A DNA stretch of 64,000 nucleotides from Salinivibrio kushneri (GCF_005280275.1 NZ_CP040021.1:2133001-2197000), one strand, 5' to 3'. Shown: positions 39,677 through 51,039, numbered from the stretch's first letter. The notes: generated from the sequence alone by a model not told the origin. Made by a program: numbers and translations.

Positions 39677-40624
39677 TTAAGGCATCGCGTCGAATTCTTG
39701 CCCTTCTTTTTCCACTTCTGGCACCAAGAGGTGCTCGCGTGCAATTCCCAACTTCAATGCCAGTGCGGACGCCACATAGATTGAAGAGTAGGTACCCACG
39801 GTGATACCAATCAGCAAGGCCATCGCAAAGCCGTGGATCATGGTTCCACCCAAGGTGAACAGGGCAATCACCACAAATAATGTGGTGCCCGAGGTGATGG
39901 TGGTTCGGCTTAGCGTCTGAGAGACAGACGCATTAATGATTTCATCTGACTCGCCTTTACGCAGCTTACGGAAGTTTTCACGAATACGGTCGAACACCAC
40001 GATGGTATCGTTCAACGAGTACCCCACCACCGTCAGCAACGCAGCGACGATGGTCAAGTCCACTTCGACTTGGAATAAGGAGAAAATCCCCAAGGTAATG
40101 ATCACATCGTGCGCCAGTGCCATCACCGCGCCCGCGGCCAAACGCCACTCGAAACGGAACGACACGTAGATCAGGATACAAACCAGTGCGATGATGATCG
40201 CCAACCCACCCGCTTCGGTCAGCTCGTCACCCACGTTCGGGCCGACAAACTCGATGCGGCGCATTTCTACCTGGTCACCCGTACCTGCTTTGATGGCATT
40301 GAGCACCTCGTTACCAAGGTTCTCACCTTCCATGTCATCACGCGGACGCAGGCGCACCATCACATCAGTGGCACTACCGAAGTTTTGTACCACGGCATCA
40401 TCGAAACCGTCAGCCGCCAGTGACTCACGAATCTGCGGTAAGTCAGCGGGCTGTTCAAAGCCCACTTCAATCAAGGTACCGCCGGTAAAGTCGAGCCCCC
40501 AGTTTAACCACTTAGTGGATAGGGTCACCACAGACGCGGCAATCATGGCGATGGACAACACGAAGGCCAATTTAGACCAACGCATAAAGTTGATCGACAT
40601 GTCCGGTTTAAATATTTGAAACAT
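39677..40624 (-). CDS. secF: Protein translocase subunit SecF
   Basis: With SecD it forms the RND-like motor that uses proton motive force to complete export at SecYEG. Six hydrophobic helices are present, with the first periplasmic domain after GLDFTGGTLIEVGFEQP. The conserved VGYSLNDTIVVFDRIRENFRKL lies near helix 4-5. Length 315. It follows secD by 12 bases. Confidence 0.97.
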   Translation of the reverse strand: MFQIFKPDMSINFMRWSKLAFVLSIAMIAASVVTLSTKWLNWGLDFTGGTLIEVGFEQPADLPQIRESLAADGFDDAVVQNFGSATDVMVRLRPRDDMEGENLGNEVLNAIKAGTGDQVEMRRIEFVGPNVGDELTEAGGLAIIIALVCILIYVSFRFEWRLAAGAVMALAHDVIITLGIFSLFQVEVDLTIVAALLTVVGYSLNDTIVVFDRIRENFRKLRKGESDEIINASVSQTLSRTTITSGTTLFVVIALFTLGGTMIHGFAMALLIGITVGTYSSIYVASALALKLGIAREHLLVPEVEKEGQEFDAMP

Positions 40625-40636
40625 GCTTGGACTCCC

Positions 40637-42499
40637 TTAAATCGACAGTTTCTTGACGCGCTTACCACCGTACACCAGGTTAACCAGTGCACGCGTACCA
40701 ATGATGGCGGTAAACATCGAGGTCAAAATACCGATCGACAGTGTCACCGCGAAGCCTTTTATCGCGCCCGTTCCTACAGCAAACAAGATGATTGCGGTGA
40801 TCAGCGTGGTGATATTGGCATCGGCGATGGTACTAAACGCGTTAGAATAACCACGGTCGATTGCATGTTGAGGATTACGGCCTTCGTGAATTTCTTCACG
40901 AATACGTTCAAAAATCAGCACGTTGGCGTCGACCGCCATCCCCACGGTCAAGACGATACCGGCAATACCAGGCAATGTCATGGTCGCCCCTGGGATCAGA
41001 GACATAATACCGATGATCAATATGATATTGGCGAGCAAGGCACAGTTGGCAAAAAGACCAAAGCGACGATAGTAAATCAAGGTAAAGATCATCACCGCCA
41101 CCAAGCCCCAGATACAGGCTTGCACACCCATGTTGATATTTTGCTGACCCATTGATGGACCAATGGTGCGCTCTTCAACAATCGAGATAGGCGCAATCAA
41201 GGCCCCCGCACGCAGCAGTAGCGCCAAGTTGTGAGCTTCAGCGGCAGAGTCGATACCGGTAATACGGAAGTTACGTCCCAAAGCGGACTGGATCGTGGCT
41301 TGGTTAATCACTTCTTCGTGTTTTTCCAAGATCACTTTGCCGTCTTCATCACGCTCGCCGCTGTCTTTGTATTCAGCGAATACCGTCGCCATCAGCTCAC
41401 CAATATTGCGCTTGCTGAAGTCGGCCATTTTGTCACCGCCCTCGCTGTCGAGCGAGATATTAACTTGAGGACGGCTGTATTCGTCGCGTGACGAGCTGGC
41501 GTCAGTAATGTGTGAGCCGGTCAAAATGACGCGCTTTTTCAGCACGGCGGGACGGCCATCACGAGTACGCATCAGCTCACTGCCTGGCGGTACACGACCC
41601 GCCATGGCGGCAGATAGGTCAGCGTCTTGATCCACTTCGCGGAATTCCAAGGTCGCGGTCGCGCCAAGGATTTCTTTTGCTCGCGCTGTATCCTGCACGC
41701 CAGGAAGCTCAACCACAATACGGCTTGCACCTTGGCGTTGAACCAAAGGCTCGGCCACACCCAGCTCATTAACACGATTACGCAGAATGGTAATGTTTTG
41801 CGCCACCGCGTAATTGCGAATCTCTTTGAGTCGCTCTTCTTTGTATACCGCGGCTAATCGCCCTTCATCTTCATCGACAGAAAAGTTCATGTCGAGGTAG
41901 TTGTTCGAGAGCAGCTCTAGCGCTTTATTGGTGTCTTCGGCATTACGCAGATTTACCACGACGCGGGTATTATCTTCTACACGCAAGCCACGATAACGAA
42001 TACGCGCTTCACGTAAGTCTGTGCGGAAGCTGTCTTCTTGTTGGGTGATCAGCTTTTCTAATGCTGCATCCATGTCCACTTCCATCAGGAAGTGCACGCC
42101 GCCACGTAGGTCGAGGCCAAGCTTCATCGGGGTGGCCCCCAGCGTATCCAGCCACGATGGCGTTGCAGGCGCTAAGTTTAAGGCGACCACATAATCATCA
42201 CTGTCGAAACGCGACATCAAGGCATCACGGGCGCCGATTTGTGCTTCCGTGTCTTTAAAGCGGGCTAAGACGGTACCGTCTTCGAGCGCAATGGATTGGT
42301 AGGAAAGGTCGTTCGATTCGAGGGTCTGTTTGATGGAGTCCAACGCAGTCATATCTACCGAGGCGCCACGCGCCCCGGAAATTTGTACTGCTGGATCTTC
42401 ACCGTATAAATTGGGAAGTGCATACACGATGCCAATAACCAGTGTTATTAGCACCATGATGTACTTCCACAAAGGATAACGGTTTAGCACAGCATGCAT
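40637..42499 (-). CDS. secD: Protein translocase subunit SecD
   Basis: The large translocase accessory subunit, 620 residues. After the first helix ([21 protein letters not shown]) comes the long periplasmic P1 region with [15 protein letters not shown] and the head domain. The C-terminal five-helix bundle includes [17 protein letters not shown] and the final [14 protein letters not shown]. Length and order match E. coli. In the yajC-secD-secF operon. Confidence 0.98.
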   Translation of the reverse strand: MHAVLNRYPLWKYIMVLITLVIGIVYALPNLYGEDPAVQISGARGASVDMTALDSIKQTLESNDLSYQSIALEDGTVLARFKDTEAQIGARDALMSRFDSDDYVVALNLAPATPSWLDTLGATPMKLGLDLRGGVHFLMEVDMDAALEKLITQQEDSFRTDLREARIRYRGLRVEDNTRVVVNLRNAEDTNKALELLSNNYLDMNFSVDEDEGRLAAVYKEERLKEIRNYAVAQNITILRNRVNELGVAEPLVQRQGASRIVVELPGVQDTARAKEILGATATLEFREVDQDADLSAAMAGRVPPGSELMRTRDGRPAVLKKRVILTGSHITDASSSRDEYSRPQVNISLDSEGGDKMADFSKRNIGELMATVFAEYKDSGERDEDGKVILEKHEEVINQATIQSALGRNFRITGIDSAAEAHNLALLLRAGALIAPISIVEERTIGPSMGQQNINMGVQACIWGLVAVMIFTLIYYRRFGLFANCALLANIILIIGIMSLIPGATMTLPGIAGIVLTVGMAVDANVLIFERIREEIHEGRNPQHAIDRGYSNAFSTIADANITTLITAIILFAVGTGAIKGFAVTLSIGILTSMFTAIIGTRALVNLVYGGKRVKKLSI

Positions 42500-42517
42500 C
42501 CTTTATGGTTGCGAGAA

Positions 42518-42847
42518 TTAGAGAGACTGGATAGTACCTTTCGGCAGTACTGCCGTCACGAAGTCTTTTTTGATGGTTACTTCGTTATTATCGTTGAGCG
42601 CAATCACAATAAAGTCATTGTCTTCAGCGATTTGAGTGATCTTACCCACTAGACCACCGCCAGTTAGCACTTCGTCCCCTTTGCTCATAGATGCCATCAG
42701 GTTTTTGTGCTCTTTGACACGCTTAGATTGCGGGCGGTAGATCATAAAGTAAAAAATCACCGCAAAGAGACCAAGCATGATAAAAAGCTGCATTCCGCCA
42801 CCTTGTGGTCCGGCTTCAGCGGCTGCGTGAGCTTGTGAGATAAACAT
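42518..42847 (-). CDS. yajC: Sec translocon accessory protein YajC
   Basis: A 109-residue single-pass membrane protein that associates with SecDF. The membrane helix is about residues 20-38 (LFIMLGLFAVIFYFMIYRP). The soluble domain has the conserved YRPQSKRVKEHKNLMASM, then GDEVLTGGGLVGKI. It lies between tgt and secD as in most gammaproteobacteria. Confidence 0.96.
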   Translation of the reverse strand: MFISQAHAAAEAGPQGGGMQLFIMLGLFAVIFYFMIYRPQSKRVKEHKNLMASMSKGDEVLTGGGLVGKITQIAEDNDFIVIALNDNNEVTIKKDFVTAVLPKGTIQSL

Positions 42848-42883
42848 TCAATCACGTCCTCGTTCTAGTTGTTGAATTCGAAA

Positions 42884-44014
<1,131 letters not shown>

Positions 44015-44117
44015 TCAGTGCCAGAGAAACAGTCTGGCGTGTGTCTTATGCTAACAGATTGACCCTGCCGCAAGCATAGCGCACACAGGCATGAGAGCCC
44101 GTGTCCTCATTCTGTCG

Positions 44118-45170
44118 TCAGTTGTGCTGACGGGTAATAAACATGGCATCGCCATAGCTGAAAAAGCGATAGCGCGCTTCAACCGCGGCACGATAAGCCG
44201 CCATGGTGTGTTGGTAACCGGCAAAGGCACTGACCAACATAATCAAGGTGGATTCCGGCAGGTGGAAATTGGTCACCAATACATCCACTAGCTGCCATTC
44301 ATACCCTGGATAGATAAAAATCTGGGTGTCATTAAAAAACGGGGACAGTGGCTCACCTTTTTGCTTGGCCGCCTGTGCCGCACTTTCCAGTGAACGCACC
44401 GAGGTGGTTCCCACCGCAATCACCCGCTTACCTTGTGCTCGTGTTTGATTGACCGCATCAACCACCTCTTGCGGCACTTCAGCATACTCAGCATGCATGG
44501 TGTGCTCTTCAATGTTGTCGACCCGAACCGGCTGGAATGTGCCCGCACCGACATGCAGGGTAACAAAGGCGATATTAACGCCTTTTTCTTTAAGCGCTGC
44601 CATGACGGCATCATCAAAGTGTAGCCCCGCGGTGGGCGCTGCCACCGCTCCTGGCTTCTCGCCATACACCGTCTGATAGCGCTCTTTATCACTGTCCTCA
44701 TCAGGGCGGTCGATGTATGGCGGCAACGGCATATGGCCGATGTCGTTAAGCGTATCTACCACGCCTTTATCGCTGTTTAGCTGGATTTCGAACAGAGCAT
44801 CATGGCGTGCCACCATCTGAGCCGCGACTTGTCCCTCATCGCCGAGGAAAAGCTCAGCCCCGGGTTTCGGAGCTTTAGAGGCACGCACATGAGCAAGGAA
44901 GCGCTGCTCGTCGAGCACACGCTCCACCAGCACCTCAATTTTTCCGCCTGAGGCTTTGCGCCCATACACGCGCGCCGGGATCACGCGCGTATTGTTGAAC
45001 ACCATCAGATCACCCGGCTCAACCAGCTCGAGGATGTCTTTAAACTGACGATGTACCACCTCGCCGCTGGTGCCATCGAGCGAGAGCAAGCGGCTCGCGC
45101 TGCGATCCGGTTGCGGATAGCGCGCAATCAACTCATCAGGGAGTTCAAAGTGAAAATCGGATAATTGCAT
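44118..45170 (-). CDS. queA: S-adenosylmethionine:tRNA ribosyltransferase-isomerase
   Basis: QueA transfers and isomerises the ribosyl part of SAM onto preQ1-tRNA to give epoxyqueuosine. Signatures seen: [48 protein letters not shown] and [13 protein letters not shown]-like [14 protein letters not shown], and [20 protein letters not shown]. Length 350. First gene of queA-tgt-yajC-secD-secF. Confidence 0.97.
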   Translation of the reverse strand: MQLSDFHFELPDELIARYPQPDRSASRLLSLDGTSGEVVHRQFKDILELVEPGDLMVFNNTRVIPARVYGRKASGGKIEVLVERVLDEQRFLAHVRASKAPKPGAELFLGDEGQVAAQMVARHDALFEIQLNSDKGVVDTLNDIGHMPLPPYIDRPDEDSDKERYQTVYGEKPGAVAAPTAGLHFDDAVMAALKEKGVNIAFVTLHVGAGTFQPVRVDNIEEHTMHAEYAEVPQEVVDAVNQTRAQGKRVIAVGTTSVRSLESAAQAAKQKGEPLSPFFNDTQIFIYPGYEWQLVDVLVTNFHLPESTLIMLVSAFAGYQHTMAAYRAAVEARYRFFSYGDAMFITRQHN

Positions 45171-45385
45171 GACCTTTGCCTAGATAAAAAGCAGGCCGCT
45201 AGTATAGGTAGCCCACCGTGAAGATCAAGCAAGCTGTAAGCTTGATTCAGGCATGGTTTACACTGGTACCCTTGGGCTCCACGTTTGCCTCGATGCACGT
45301 CGTTATCTTGATGCATATCACGTCTAACCTAGCACAACTGCACTACAGTAAAAGTAACCCTGTGTACTGACGACAAGGAGGTGCC

Positions 45386-45826
45386 ATGTTTGTTGTTGAT
45401 GATATGATGACCCGGCATCCACATACGCTTAGCCCTGACCACACACTTGACGATGCCCACCGTTTAATGCGCGCCGAGCGCTTCCGCCATCTCCCTATTG
45501 TGGATGATGATGAGCGTTTGTTAGGACTGGTCACACAAAGAGATGTGCTATCAGCGCAAGCCTCATCACTGGGCAAGACCACCAATGGCGATCACCAGAT
45601 CCATACCCCCCTATCACACTTTATCGAGCGGCAACTGGTCACGGTCGATCCTGGCGCATCCTTACGAGCGGCAGCGCTAACCATGTTAGAGCGTAAAATA
45701 GGCTGTTTGCCGGTAGTGAAACACCAACGTTTAGTTGGGATCATCACCGACAGTGATTTTGTCGCCATCGCGTCGACACTACTCGAGATCCAAGAAGAAA
45801 GTGAACCGGTTGAAGAAGGCGAGTAA
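45386..45826 (+). CDS. Stand-alone tandem CBS-domain protein
   Basis: A 146-residue protein made only of a CBS pair: first domain about residues 6-60 (DDMMTRHPHTLSPDHTLDDAHRLM ending GLVTQRDVLS), second about 75-130 (FIERQLVTVDPGASLRAAALTMLE ending GIITDSDFVAIA). CBS pairs bind adenine nucleotides and sense energy state; no enzyme or channel domain is attached, so its partner is unknown. AAGGAGGTG precedes the ATG, an unusually strong ribosome site. It lies between queA and aceA and shares a bidirectional terminator with aceA. Confidence 0.9.
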   Translation: MFVVDDMMTRHPHTLSPDHTLDDAHRLMRAERFRHLPIVDDDERLLGLVTQRDVLSAQASSLGKTTNGDHQIHTPLSHFIERQLVTVDPGASLRAAALTMLERKIGCLPVVKHQRLVGIITDSDFVAIASTLLEIQEESEPVEEGE

Positions 45827-45830
45827 ATTA

Positions 45831-45857
45831 AAAAAGGGAGTGCGAAACTCCCTTTTT
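45831..45857. terminator. Bidirectional terminator between the CBS-domain gene and aceA
   Basis: AAAAAGGGAGT at 45831-45841 pairs with ACTCCCTTTTT at 45847-45857. A and T runs on both sides let it work for both converging genes. Confidence 0.9.
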
Positions 45858-45884
45858 ATGAGGTTGATAACGGGTATCGCCTGA

Positions 45885-47189
45885 CTAGAACTGATCTTCT
45901 TCCGTCGAGCCCGTCAATGCCGTCACCGATGACTGGCCACCTTGGATAATATTGGTCATTTGATCAAAATACCCGGTGCCCACCTCTTGTTGGTGTGCGA
46001 CAAAGGTATAGCCATGCTCAGCGGCAGCGAACTCGGGGCGCTGAACCTTTTCAACATAGTGACGCATGCCCTCACCTTGCGCATAAGCATGCGCCAAGTC
46101 GAACATGTTGTACCACATGTTATGAATACCCGCTAAGGTAATGAACTGGTACTTGTAGCCCATGTCTGACAGCTCTTGCTGGAAGCGTGCGATCGTCTCT
46201 GCATCCAGGTTTTTCTCCCAATTGAAAGACGGTGAACAGTTATAAGCCAGAAGCTGGTCTGGGTACTGAGCATGAATAGCTTCAGCAAACTGTCGTGCTT
46301 CTTCCAAGTCCGGTTTCGCGGTCTCGCACCAAATCAAATCGGCATAAGGCGCATAGGCTAGGCCGCGCGAAATGGCTTGCTCAATCCCAGGGCGCACGCG
46401 ATAAAAGCCTTCGGCTGTGCGCTCACCAACGATGAAGTCCTTGTCGTATGGGTCGCAATCTGAGGTCAATAGATCCGCGGCGTTGGCATCAGTACGTGCA
46501 ATCACCAGCGTATCGGTGCCCGCCACATCCGCGGCTAAGCGCGCCGCCACCAATTTTTGTACCGCCTCTTGGGTTGGCACCAATACTTTTCCGCCCATGT
46601 GGCCACATTTTTTCACTGACGCGAGCTGGTCTTCAAAGTGCACGCCTGCCGCGCCAGCCTCAATCATGTTGCGCATCAGCTCGTAGGCGTTAAGCACGCC
46701 ACCAAAGCCTGCTTCGGCATCGGCCACAATCGGCAAGAAGTAATCCGTGCCCTCCTCTGGCGAACTGCCTTTTGACCACTGAATCTGGTCGGCGCGGCGA
46801 AAGGCATTGTTAATGCGCTTAACGACAGCGGGAACAGAGTCGACCGGATACAGTGATTGGTCTGGATACATGCTTGAGGCGGTATTGTTATCCGCCGCCA
46901 CCTGCCAACCGGATAGATAAACCGCCTCAATACCCGCTTTGGCTTGCTGTACCGCTTGACCGCCTGTCAACGCGCCCAAGCAGTTCACGTAGCCTTTTTT
47001 CGCACTGCCGTTGACCAAATCCCATAGTTTGGCAGCACCACGCTTGGCGATCGTATTCTCCGGCACAAACGAGCCACGCATGTTGACCACTTCTTCAGCC
47101 GTATAGGGGCGTTTAACCTGTTTCCAACGCGGGTTTTCCGCCCAATCCTTTTCCAGTTCAGCGATTTGTTGTTGGCGAGTCAAAGTCAT
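45885..47189 (-). CDS. aceA: Isocitrate lyase
   Basis: AceA splits isocitrate to glyoxylate and succinate, the first step of the glyoxylate bypass needed for growth on acetate or fatty acids. The catalytic loop is KKCGHMGGK and the Mg-binding region is [18 protein letters not shown]. Length 434 equals E. coli. It follows aceB by 78 bases; aceK is not present after it. Confidence 0.98.
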   Translation of the reverse strand: MTLTRQQQIAELEKDWAENPRWKQVKRPYTAEEVVNMRGSFVPENTIAKRGAAKLWDLVNGSAKKGYVNCLGALTGGQAVQQAKAGIEAVYLSGWQVAADNNTASSMYPDQSLYPVDSVPAVVKRINNAFRRADQIQWSKGSSPEEGTDYFLPIVADAEAGFGGVLNAYELMRNMIEAGAAGVHFEDQLASVKKCGHMGGKVLVPTQEAVQKLVAARLAADVAGTDTLVIARTDANAADLLTSDCDPYDKDFIVGERTAEGFYRVRPGIEQAISRGLAYAPYADLIWCETAKPDLEEARQFAEAIHAQYPDQLLAYNCSPSFNWEKNLDAETIARFQQELSDMGYKYQFITLAGIHNMWYNMFDLAHAYAQGEGMRHYVEKVQRPEFAAAEHGYTFVAHQQEVGTGYFDQMTNIIQGGQSSVTALTGSTEEDQF

Positions 47190-47267
47190 GTTCCATTCCT
47201 CTTTGTTAGTAGGGCTTTACCAGCCCCTTACTGTCATTCCATATTTGTTATTGTGCTTCCATGCCCA

Positions 47268-48875
47268 TTACGGCAAATACTCATAACCTGGCAAGGTTAA
47301 GAAGTTGACCAGCTCATCACTGGTCGTGAGCTCAGCCATCAAGGTGGCGGCCTGCTGGTATTGGCCTTGCGCAAAGCGCGCTGCCCCCAGCTCTTTTTCC
47401 AGCACCGTCATTTCCTCACCAAGGTACTGTGTGAATAGTTCCTTGGTCACCACCTTGCCATTGCTCAGTGGTTTTTGATGTTTAATCCATTGCCAAATCG
47501 ACGCACGTGAGATTTCAGCTGTAGCCGCATCTTCCATCAGGCCATAGATAGGCACACAGCCGTTACCCGATATCCACGCTTCAATGTACTGCACCGCGAC
47601 ACGGATATTATGTCGCATACCGGCCTCAGTGCGTTCACCCTCGCAAGGCGCTAGCAAGTCAGCCGCCGTGATCTCAGCGTCTTGCTCGCGGGTGACCGCT
47701 AGCTGATTTGGCTTATCGCCAAGTGCGCGGTCAAAAATCGCTTTAGCCGTGTCTGCCAGGCCTGGGTGCGCAATCCAGGTGCCATCGTGACCGTTATCAG
47801 CTTCTAAGGTTTTATCCTTTTCAATTTTGTCCAGTACCTGCTGATTTTCAGCCGGGTCTTTGCTGGGAATAAAGGCAGCCATACCGCCCATCGCCAACGC
47901 ACCACGCTTATGGCAGGTTTTGACCAACAGACGCGAGTAAGCGTTAAGGAAAGGCTTATCCATGGTCACCACTTGGCGATCAGGCAACACACGATCCGGG
48001 TGATTGCGCAGCGTTTTGATATAGCTAAAGATATAGTCCCAGCGGCCGCAGTTAAGGGCGACGATATGGTCACGGAGGTGATACAGGATCTCATCCATCT
48101 CAAACACGGCAGGCAGGGTTTCAATCAGCACAGTTGCCTTAATGGTGCCACGGCTCAGACCAAACTCGTCTTCGGCAAAGGAAAACACCTCGCTCCACCA
48201 GGCTGCTTCCTGATAAGCCTGTAACTTAGGTAGGTAGAAATAAGGCCCCGATCCCGTCTCGAGTAAACGACGGTAGTTATGGAAAAAGTACAGGGCGAAG
48301 TCGAACAAAGCCCCGGGAATCGGCTTACCTTGCCACATCACGTGTTTTTCGGTCAGGTGCAAGCCACGCACACGGCAGATAAGACGCGCAGGGTTGTCAT
48401 TCAGCTGGTAGCGCTTGCCAGTTTCTGGGTGCTGATAACTGATGGTGCCATTGACGGCATCGCGCAAATTACGCTGGCCTTCTACCACTTGTGGCCATGC
48501 TGGCGAAAAGGAGTCTTCAAAGTCCGCCATGAAAACTTTCACGTTGGCGTTAAGTGCATTGATTACCATCTTCCGCTCTACCGGTCCGGTAATTTCTAGC
48601 CGCCGATCTTGTAAATCCTTGGGAATGCCACGGATGGTCCAGTCGCTTTGGCGAATCGATTGCGTCTCCGGTAGAAAGTCGGGCAGCGCTCCCGCATCAA
48701 TACGTTGTTGACGTGCTTCACGCGCTGCTAAAAGCGTAGGGATACGCGCCGCATACCGCTCAGCGAGACTGGCTAAAAAGCACAATGCATCCTCGGTTAA
48801 GATTTCTGCCTGCTCTTCGGTGACTGTCTCGTTAATCACCAACGATTCGCGTAAGGTTGAGCACGCTTCCGTCAT
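47268..48875 (-). CDS. aceB: Malate synthase A
   Basis: AceB condenses glyoxylate with acetyl-CoA to malate. The motif MADFEDSFSPAWPQVVEGQRNL holds active-site acidic residues, and RGLHLTEKHV and GRWDYIFSYIK follow. The C-terminal plug includes GCVPIYGLMEDAATAEISR. The frame is open 12 codons upstream, but the ATG at 48873-48875 has GGGAGG directly before it and gives 535 residues, close to the E. coli length. First gene of aceBA. Confidence 0.97.
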   Translation of the reverse strand: MTEACSTLRESLVINETVTEEQAEILTEDALCFLASLAERYAARIPTLLAAREARQQRIDAGALPDFLPETQSIRQSDWTIRGIPKDLQDRRLEITGPVERKMVINALNANVKVFMADFEDSFSPAWPQVVEGQRNLRDAVNGTISYQHPETGKRYQLNDNPARLICRVRGLHLTEKHVMWQGKPIPGALFDFALYFFHNYRRLLETGSGPYFYLPKLQAYQEAAWWSEVFSFAEDEFGLSRGTIKATVLIETLPAVFEMDEILYHLRDHIVALNCGRWDYIFSYIKTLRNHPDRVLPDRQVVTMDKPFLNAYSRLLVKTCHKRGALAMGGMAAFIPSKDPAENQQVLDKIEKDKTLEADNGHDGTWIAHPGLADTAKAIFDRALGDKPNQLAVTREQDAEITAADLLAPCEGERTEAGMRHNIRVAVQYIEAWISGNGCVPIYGLMEDAATAEISRASIWQWIKHQKPLSNGKVVTKELFTQYLGEEMTVLEKELGAARFAQGQYQQAATLMAELTTSDELVNFLTLPGYEYLP

Positions 48876-49241
48876 ATCGCCTCCCTGGCTTATCATTTGT
48901 AATCCAATCACAACACTCTTTTCACTACACGCTCTTGGGCTCTCGTGCAGCGCTTGAGTTATTACGTTGGCTCACATTCGCGTAAAAATCAACCAAAGGT
49001 CAAAACAAAACGGTAAGACAAAGACAAAAAAGTGCATATAAACAAACAGTTAAAAAATTAGAGCATAAGCTCGAATGTGCTTTTTTATGCCTATCAGCAG
49101 AATGATATAACACTGCTACTGGGATCATAATTTTGTCACCACCTTGTAATCAGTTACGTAATTAAATTACATATCGCGCACTTCACCTTCTCGTGAAAAA
49201 GTAAAAAAGCAAAATAATTTCAATCTCTTAGGAAAAAAAGC
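48876..49241. other. A+T-rich aceBA control region
   Basis: The 370-base stretch before aceB has no gene. It is rich in A and T runs and contains a small hairpin GAGC-ATAA-GCTC (near 49062-49073) and TTACGTAATTAAATTAC-like near-palindromes around 49154-49171. These could bind regulators of the glyoxylate bypass, but no site could be assigned to a named protein. Confidence 0.4.
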
Positions 49242-49271
49242 AAAAAGCCGCTCCCCTAGATGCTGCTTTTT
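49242..49271 (-). terminator. Probable terminator of the oxyR transcript
   Basis: AAAAAGC at 49242-49248 pairs with GCTTTTT at 49265-49271; on the minus strand it is followed, after GC, by TTTTTTT. It lies beyond the small frame 49294-49368, which would therefore be on the oxyR mRNA. Confidence 0.55.
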
Positions 49272-49293
49272 TCGTGATAATAATCCAACGGCT

Positions 49294-49368
49294 TCAGCGT
49301 CGTTTTGGCAAGGTTAAAATAGATGATAATGCTGATATAAAGTAGATAAACCAGTTTAAATCACTCAT
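49294..49368 (-). CDS. Candidate 24-residue membrane peptide encoded after oxyR
   Basis: Starting ten bases after the oxyR stop, a 24-codon frame reads MSDLNWFIYFISALSSI followed by LTLPKRR and TGA. It has a short polar start, one hydrophobic helix of about 16 residues and a Pro-Lys-Arg-Arg end, the pattern of known tiny inner-membrane regulators. An AGAGA ribosome-like element lies six bases before the ATG, and a terminator follows 22 bases after the stop. No family is recognised, and a frame this short can arise by chance. Confidence 0.4.
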   Translation of the reverse strand: MSDLNWFIYFISALSSILTLPKRR

Positions 49369-49378
49369 TTTGGTCTCT

Positions 49379-50293
49379 TTATTCCTTAGCTATTGGGGAA
49401 AGTAGCTCTGCGACCAGATCAGCGAGCTGGTTGAACGTATCAATCCGACTCGAAGAAGGACGCCAGACCACCCCGATATCACGGTAGGCCGCTTCCCCCG
49501 GCGGCGTTTCTAAATGCACGTCGAGGTTATCAATCAAGCCATGATCAATTGCCATTTGCGGTATAAAGGTCACACCATTGCCGTTGGCCACCATTTGCAC
49601 CAAGGTGTGTAAGCTGGTCGCCATGAAAGGATTAATCTTCTGCGAGGCCGTCATTTGACAGGCAGACACCGCGTGGTCGGTGAGGCAGTGTTCTCGTTCA
49701 AGCAAGAAGACAGACTCATCGGGGAGGGCGTCATAATCAATCGGTAACTCAAGCTGCGCAGCTTGCTTTTGGCTCATCACCATTTTAAATGGATCCCGCC
49801 CCACCACGCGGCGAGTCATGGTGCCAATATCCATGGGTAAAGCCAGAATAAGGATATCCATTTCGCCGTGTTTTAGCGCGGTGAGTAAGTTCGCCGTCGT
49901 ATCCTCGCGCAATAGCAAATCTAGATTGGGATAGTGTTGATTGACCTGCTGAACCACATCACACAACAAGAAAGGCGCAATGGTGGGGATGCAACCCAGC
50001 CGGACTTTGCCGTGCATAGGGTCTGATTTAACTTGCGTTAGCTCCATCAAATCCTGGCTGCGTGCTAGAATTTCTCGGCTACGGCGCACCACCTCTTCGC
50101 CCATGCCTGTGAGTACCAAGGTTTTATTGTCACGCTCAATGAGCTGAGCACCAATCAGATCCTCGAGGTTTTGGATCCCCGCGCTCAACGTAGACTGGCT
50201 GACAAAACACAATTTGGCTGCTTCGCCAAAATGCCGTGTTTCGGAAAGGGTAACCAGATAGTGTAGCTGCTTTAAAGACGGATATTTGTTCAT
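49379..50293 (-). CDS. oxyR: Peroxide-sensing LysR-family regulator, OxyR2-like
   Basis: A 304-residue LysR regulator with an N-terminal winged helix (LKQLHYLVTLSETRHFGEAAKLCFVSQSTLSAGIQNLE) and a substrate-binding-type sensor domain. The redox cysteines are C203 and C212 (EREHCLTDHAVSAC), spaced as C199/C208 of E. coli OxyR. The residue two before the first cysteine is Glu, not the Gly of E. coli. In Vibrio vulnificus OxyR2 this Glu is linked to hypersensitivity to H2O2. As there, the gene is divergent from a 2-Cys peroxiredoxin gene. It probably activates that gene and controls itself. Confidence 0.88.
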   Translation of the reverse strand: MNKYPSLKQLHYLVTLSETRHFGEAAKLCFVSQSTLSAGIQNLEDLIGAQLIERDNKTLVLTGMGEEVVRRSREILARSQDLMELTQVKSDPMHGKVRLGCIPTIAPFLLCDVVQQVNQHYPNLDLLLREDTTANLLTALKHGEMDILILALPMDIGTMTRRVVGRDPFKMVMSQKQAAQLELPIDYDALPDESVFLLEREHCLTDHAVSACQMTASQKINPFMATSLHTLVQMVANGNGVTFIPQMAIDHGLIDNLDVHLETPPGEAAYRDIGVVWRPSSSRIDTFNQLADLVAELLSPIAKE

Positions 50294-50310
50294 ACAGTCA
50301 TATTTTAAAC

Positions 50311-50327
50311 AATCGTATTTTTCGATT
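50311..50327. promoter_or_regulatory. Candidate OxyR half-operator between oxyR and the peroxiredoxin gene
   Basis: AATCG-TATTTTT-CGATT is a perfect inverted repeat with the seven-base spacing of an OxyR half-site (ATxG-n7-CxAT). A further GATT-ATTAC-AATC follows in 50324-50336. The four-element OxyR motif is only partly matched, so the assignment rests on position. Confidence 0.45.
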
Positions 50328-50436
50328 ATTACAATCTATTAATTCCACTTTTTTCAATCTAACAAGTTCGCTATAGTTTGTCTCGCTTATATAGGAACCT
50401 GATTATCAGGAAAACATTTAAACTAGGAGCTGAGAT

Positions 50437-51039
50437 ATGGTACTCGTAGGTCGTCAAGCACCAGATTTTACTGCCGCTGCCGTACTAGGCAATGGCGAAA
50501 TCGTTGATAACTTCAACCTGAAAGAGTTCACCAAAGGCAAAAAAGCGGTTGTCTTTTTCTACCCACTCGACTTCACTTTCGTGTGCCCATCAGAGCTGAT
50601 CGCATTCGATAAGCGCCTGAGCGACTTCCAAGCTAAAGGCGTTGAGGTTATCGGTGTGTCTATCGACTCTCAGTTCTCACACAACGCGTGGCGTAAAACG
50701 GCTGTCGAAGACGGCGGTATCGGCGCAGTGAAATACCCACTGGTTGCTGACGTTAAGCACGAAATCTGTAAAGCATACGACGTTGAGCACCCAGAAGCTG
50801 GCGTTGCCTTCCGTGGTTCTTTCCTCATCGACGAGGAAGGCGTTGTTCGTCACCAAGTTGTTAACGACCTACCACTAGGCCGTAACATCGACGAAATGCT
50901 ACGCATGGTTGACGCACTGAACTTCCACGAGAAAAACGGTGAAGTTTGCCCTGCACAGTGGGAAGAAGGTAAAGCGGGTATGGCAGAATCTCCTGAAGGT
51001 GTTGCTGCATACCTGTCTGAGCACACTGACGACCTGTAA
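50437..51039 (+). CDS. Typical 2-Cys peroxiredoxin (AhpC/Prx family)
   Basis: A 200-residue thiol peroxidase that reduces H2O2 and organic peroxides. The peroxidatic cysteine is in FYPLDFTFVCPSELIAF (about residue 50) and the resolving cysteine in NGEVCPAQWEEG (about 171). GGIGAVKYPLV and the C-terminal YL motif are the sensitivity elements of eukaryote-like, inactivation-prone Prx. AGGAG lies seven to eight bases before the ATG. Divergent from the OxyR2-like regulator, as prx2/oxyR2 in V. vulnificus. The reducing partner (AhpF or thioredoxin) is not encoded nearby. Confidence 0.95.
   Translation: MVLVGRQAPDFTAAAVLGNGEIVDNFNLKEFTKGKKAVVFFYPLDFTFVCPSELIAFDKRLSDFQAKGVEVIGVSIDSQFSHNAWRKTAVEDGGIGAVKYPLVADVKHEICKAYDVEHPEAGVAFRGSFLIDEEGVVRHQVVNDLPLGRNIDEMLRMVDALNFHEKNGEVCPAQWEEGKAGMAESPEGVAAYLSEHTDDL

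Noticed and set aside
45224-45246. Inverted repeat ATCAAGC/GCTTGAT upstream of queA
   Set aside because: Only seven base pairs with no U tract on either strand; too weak to call as a terminator or operator.
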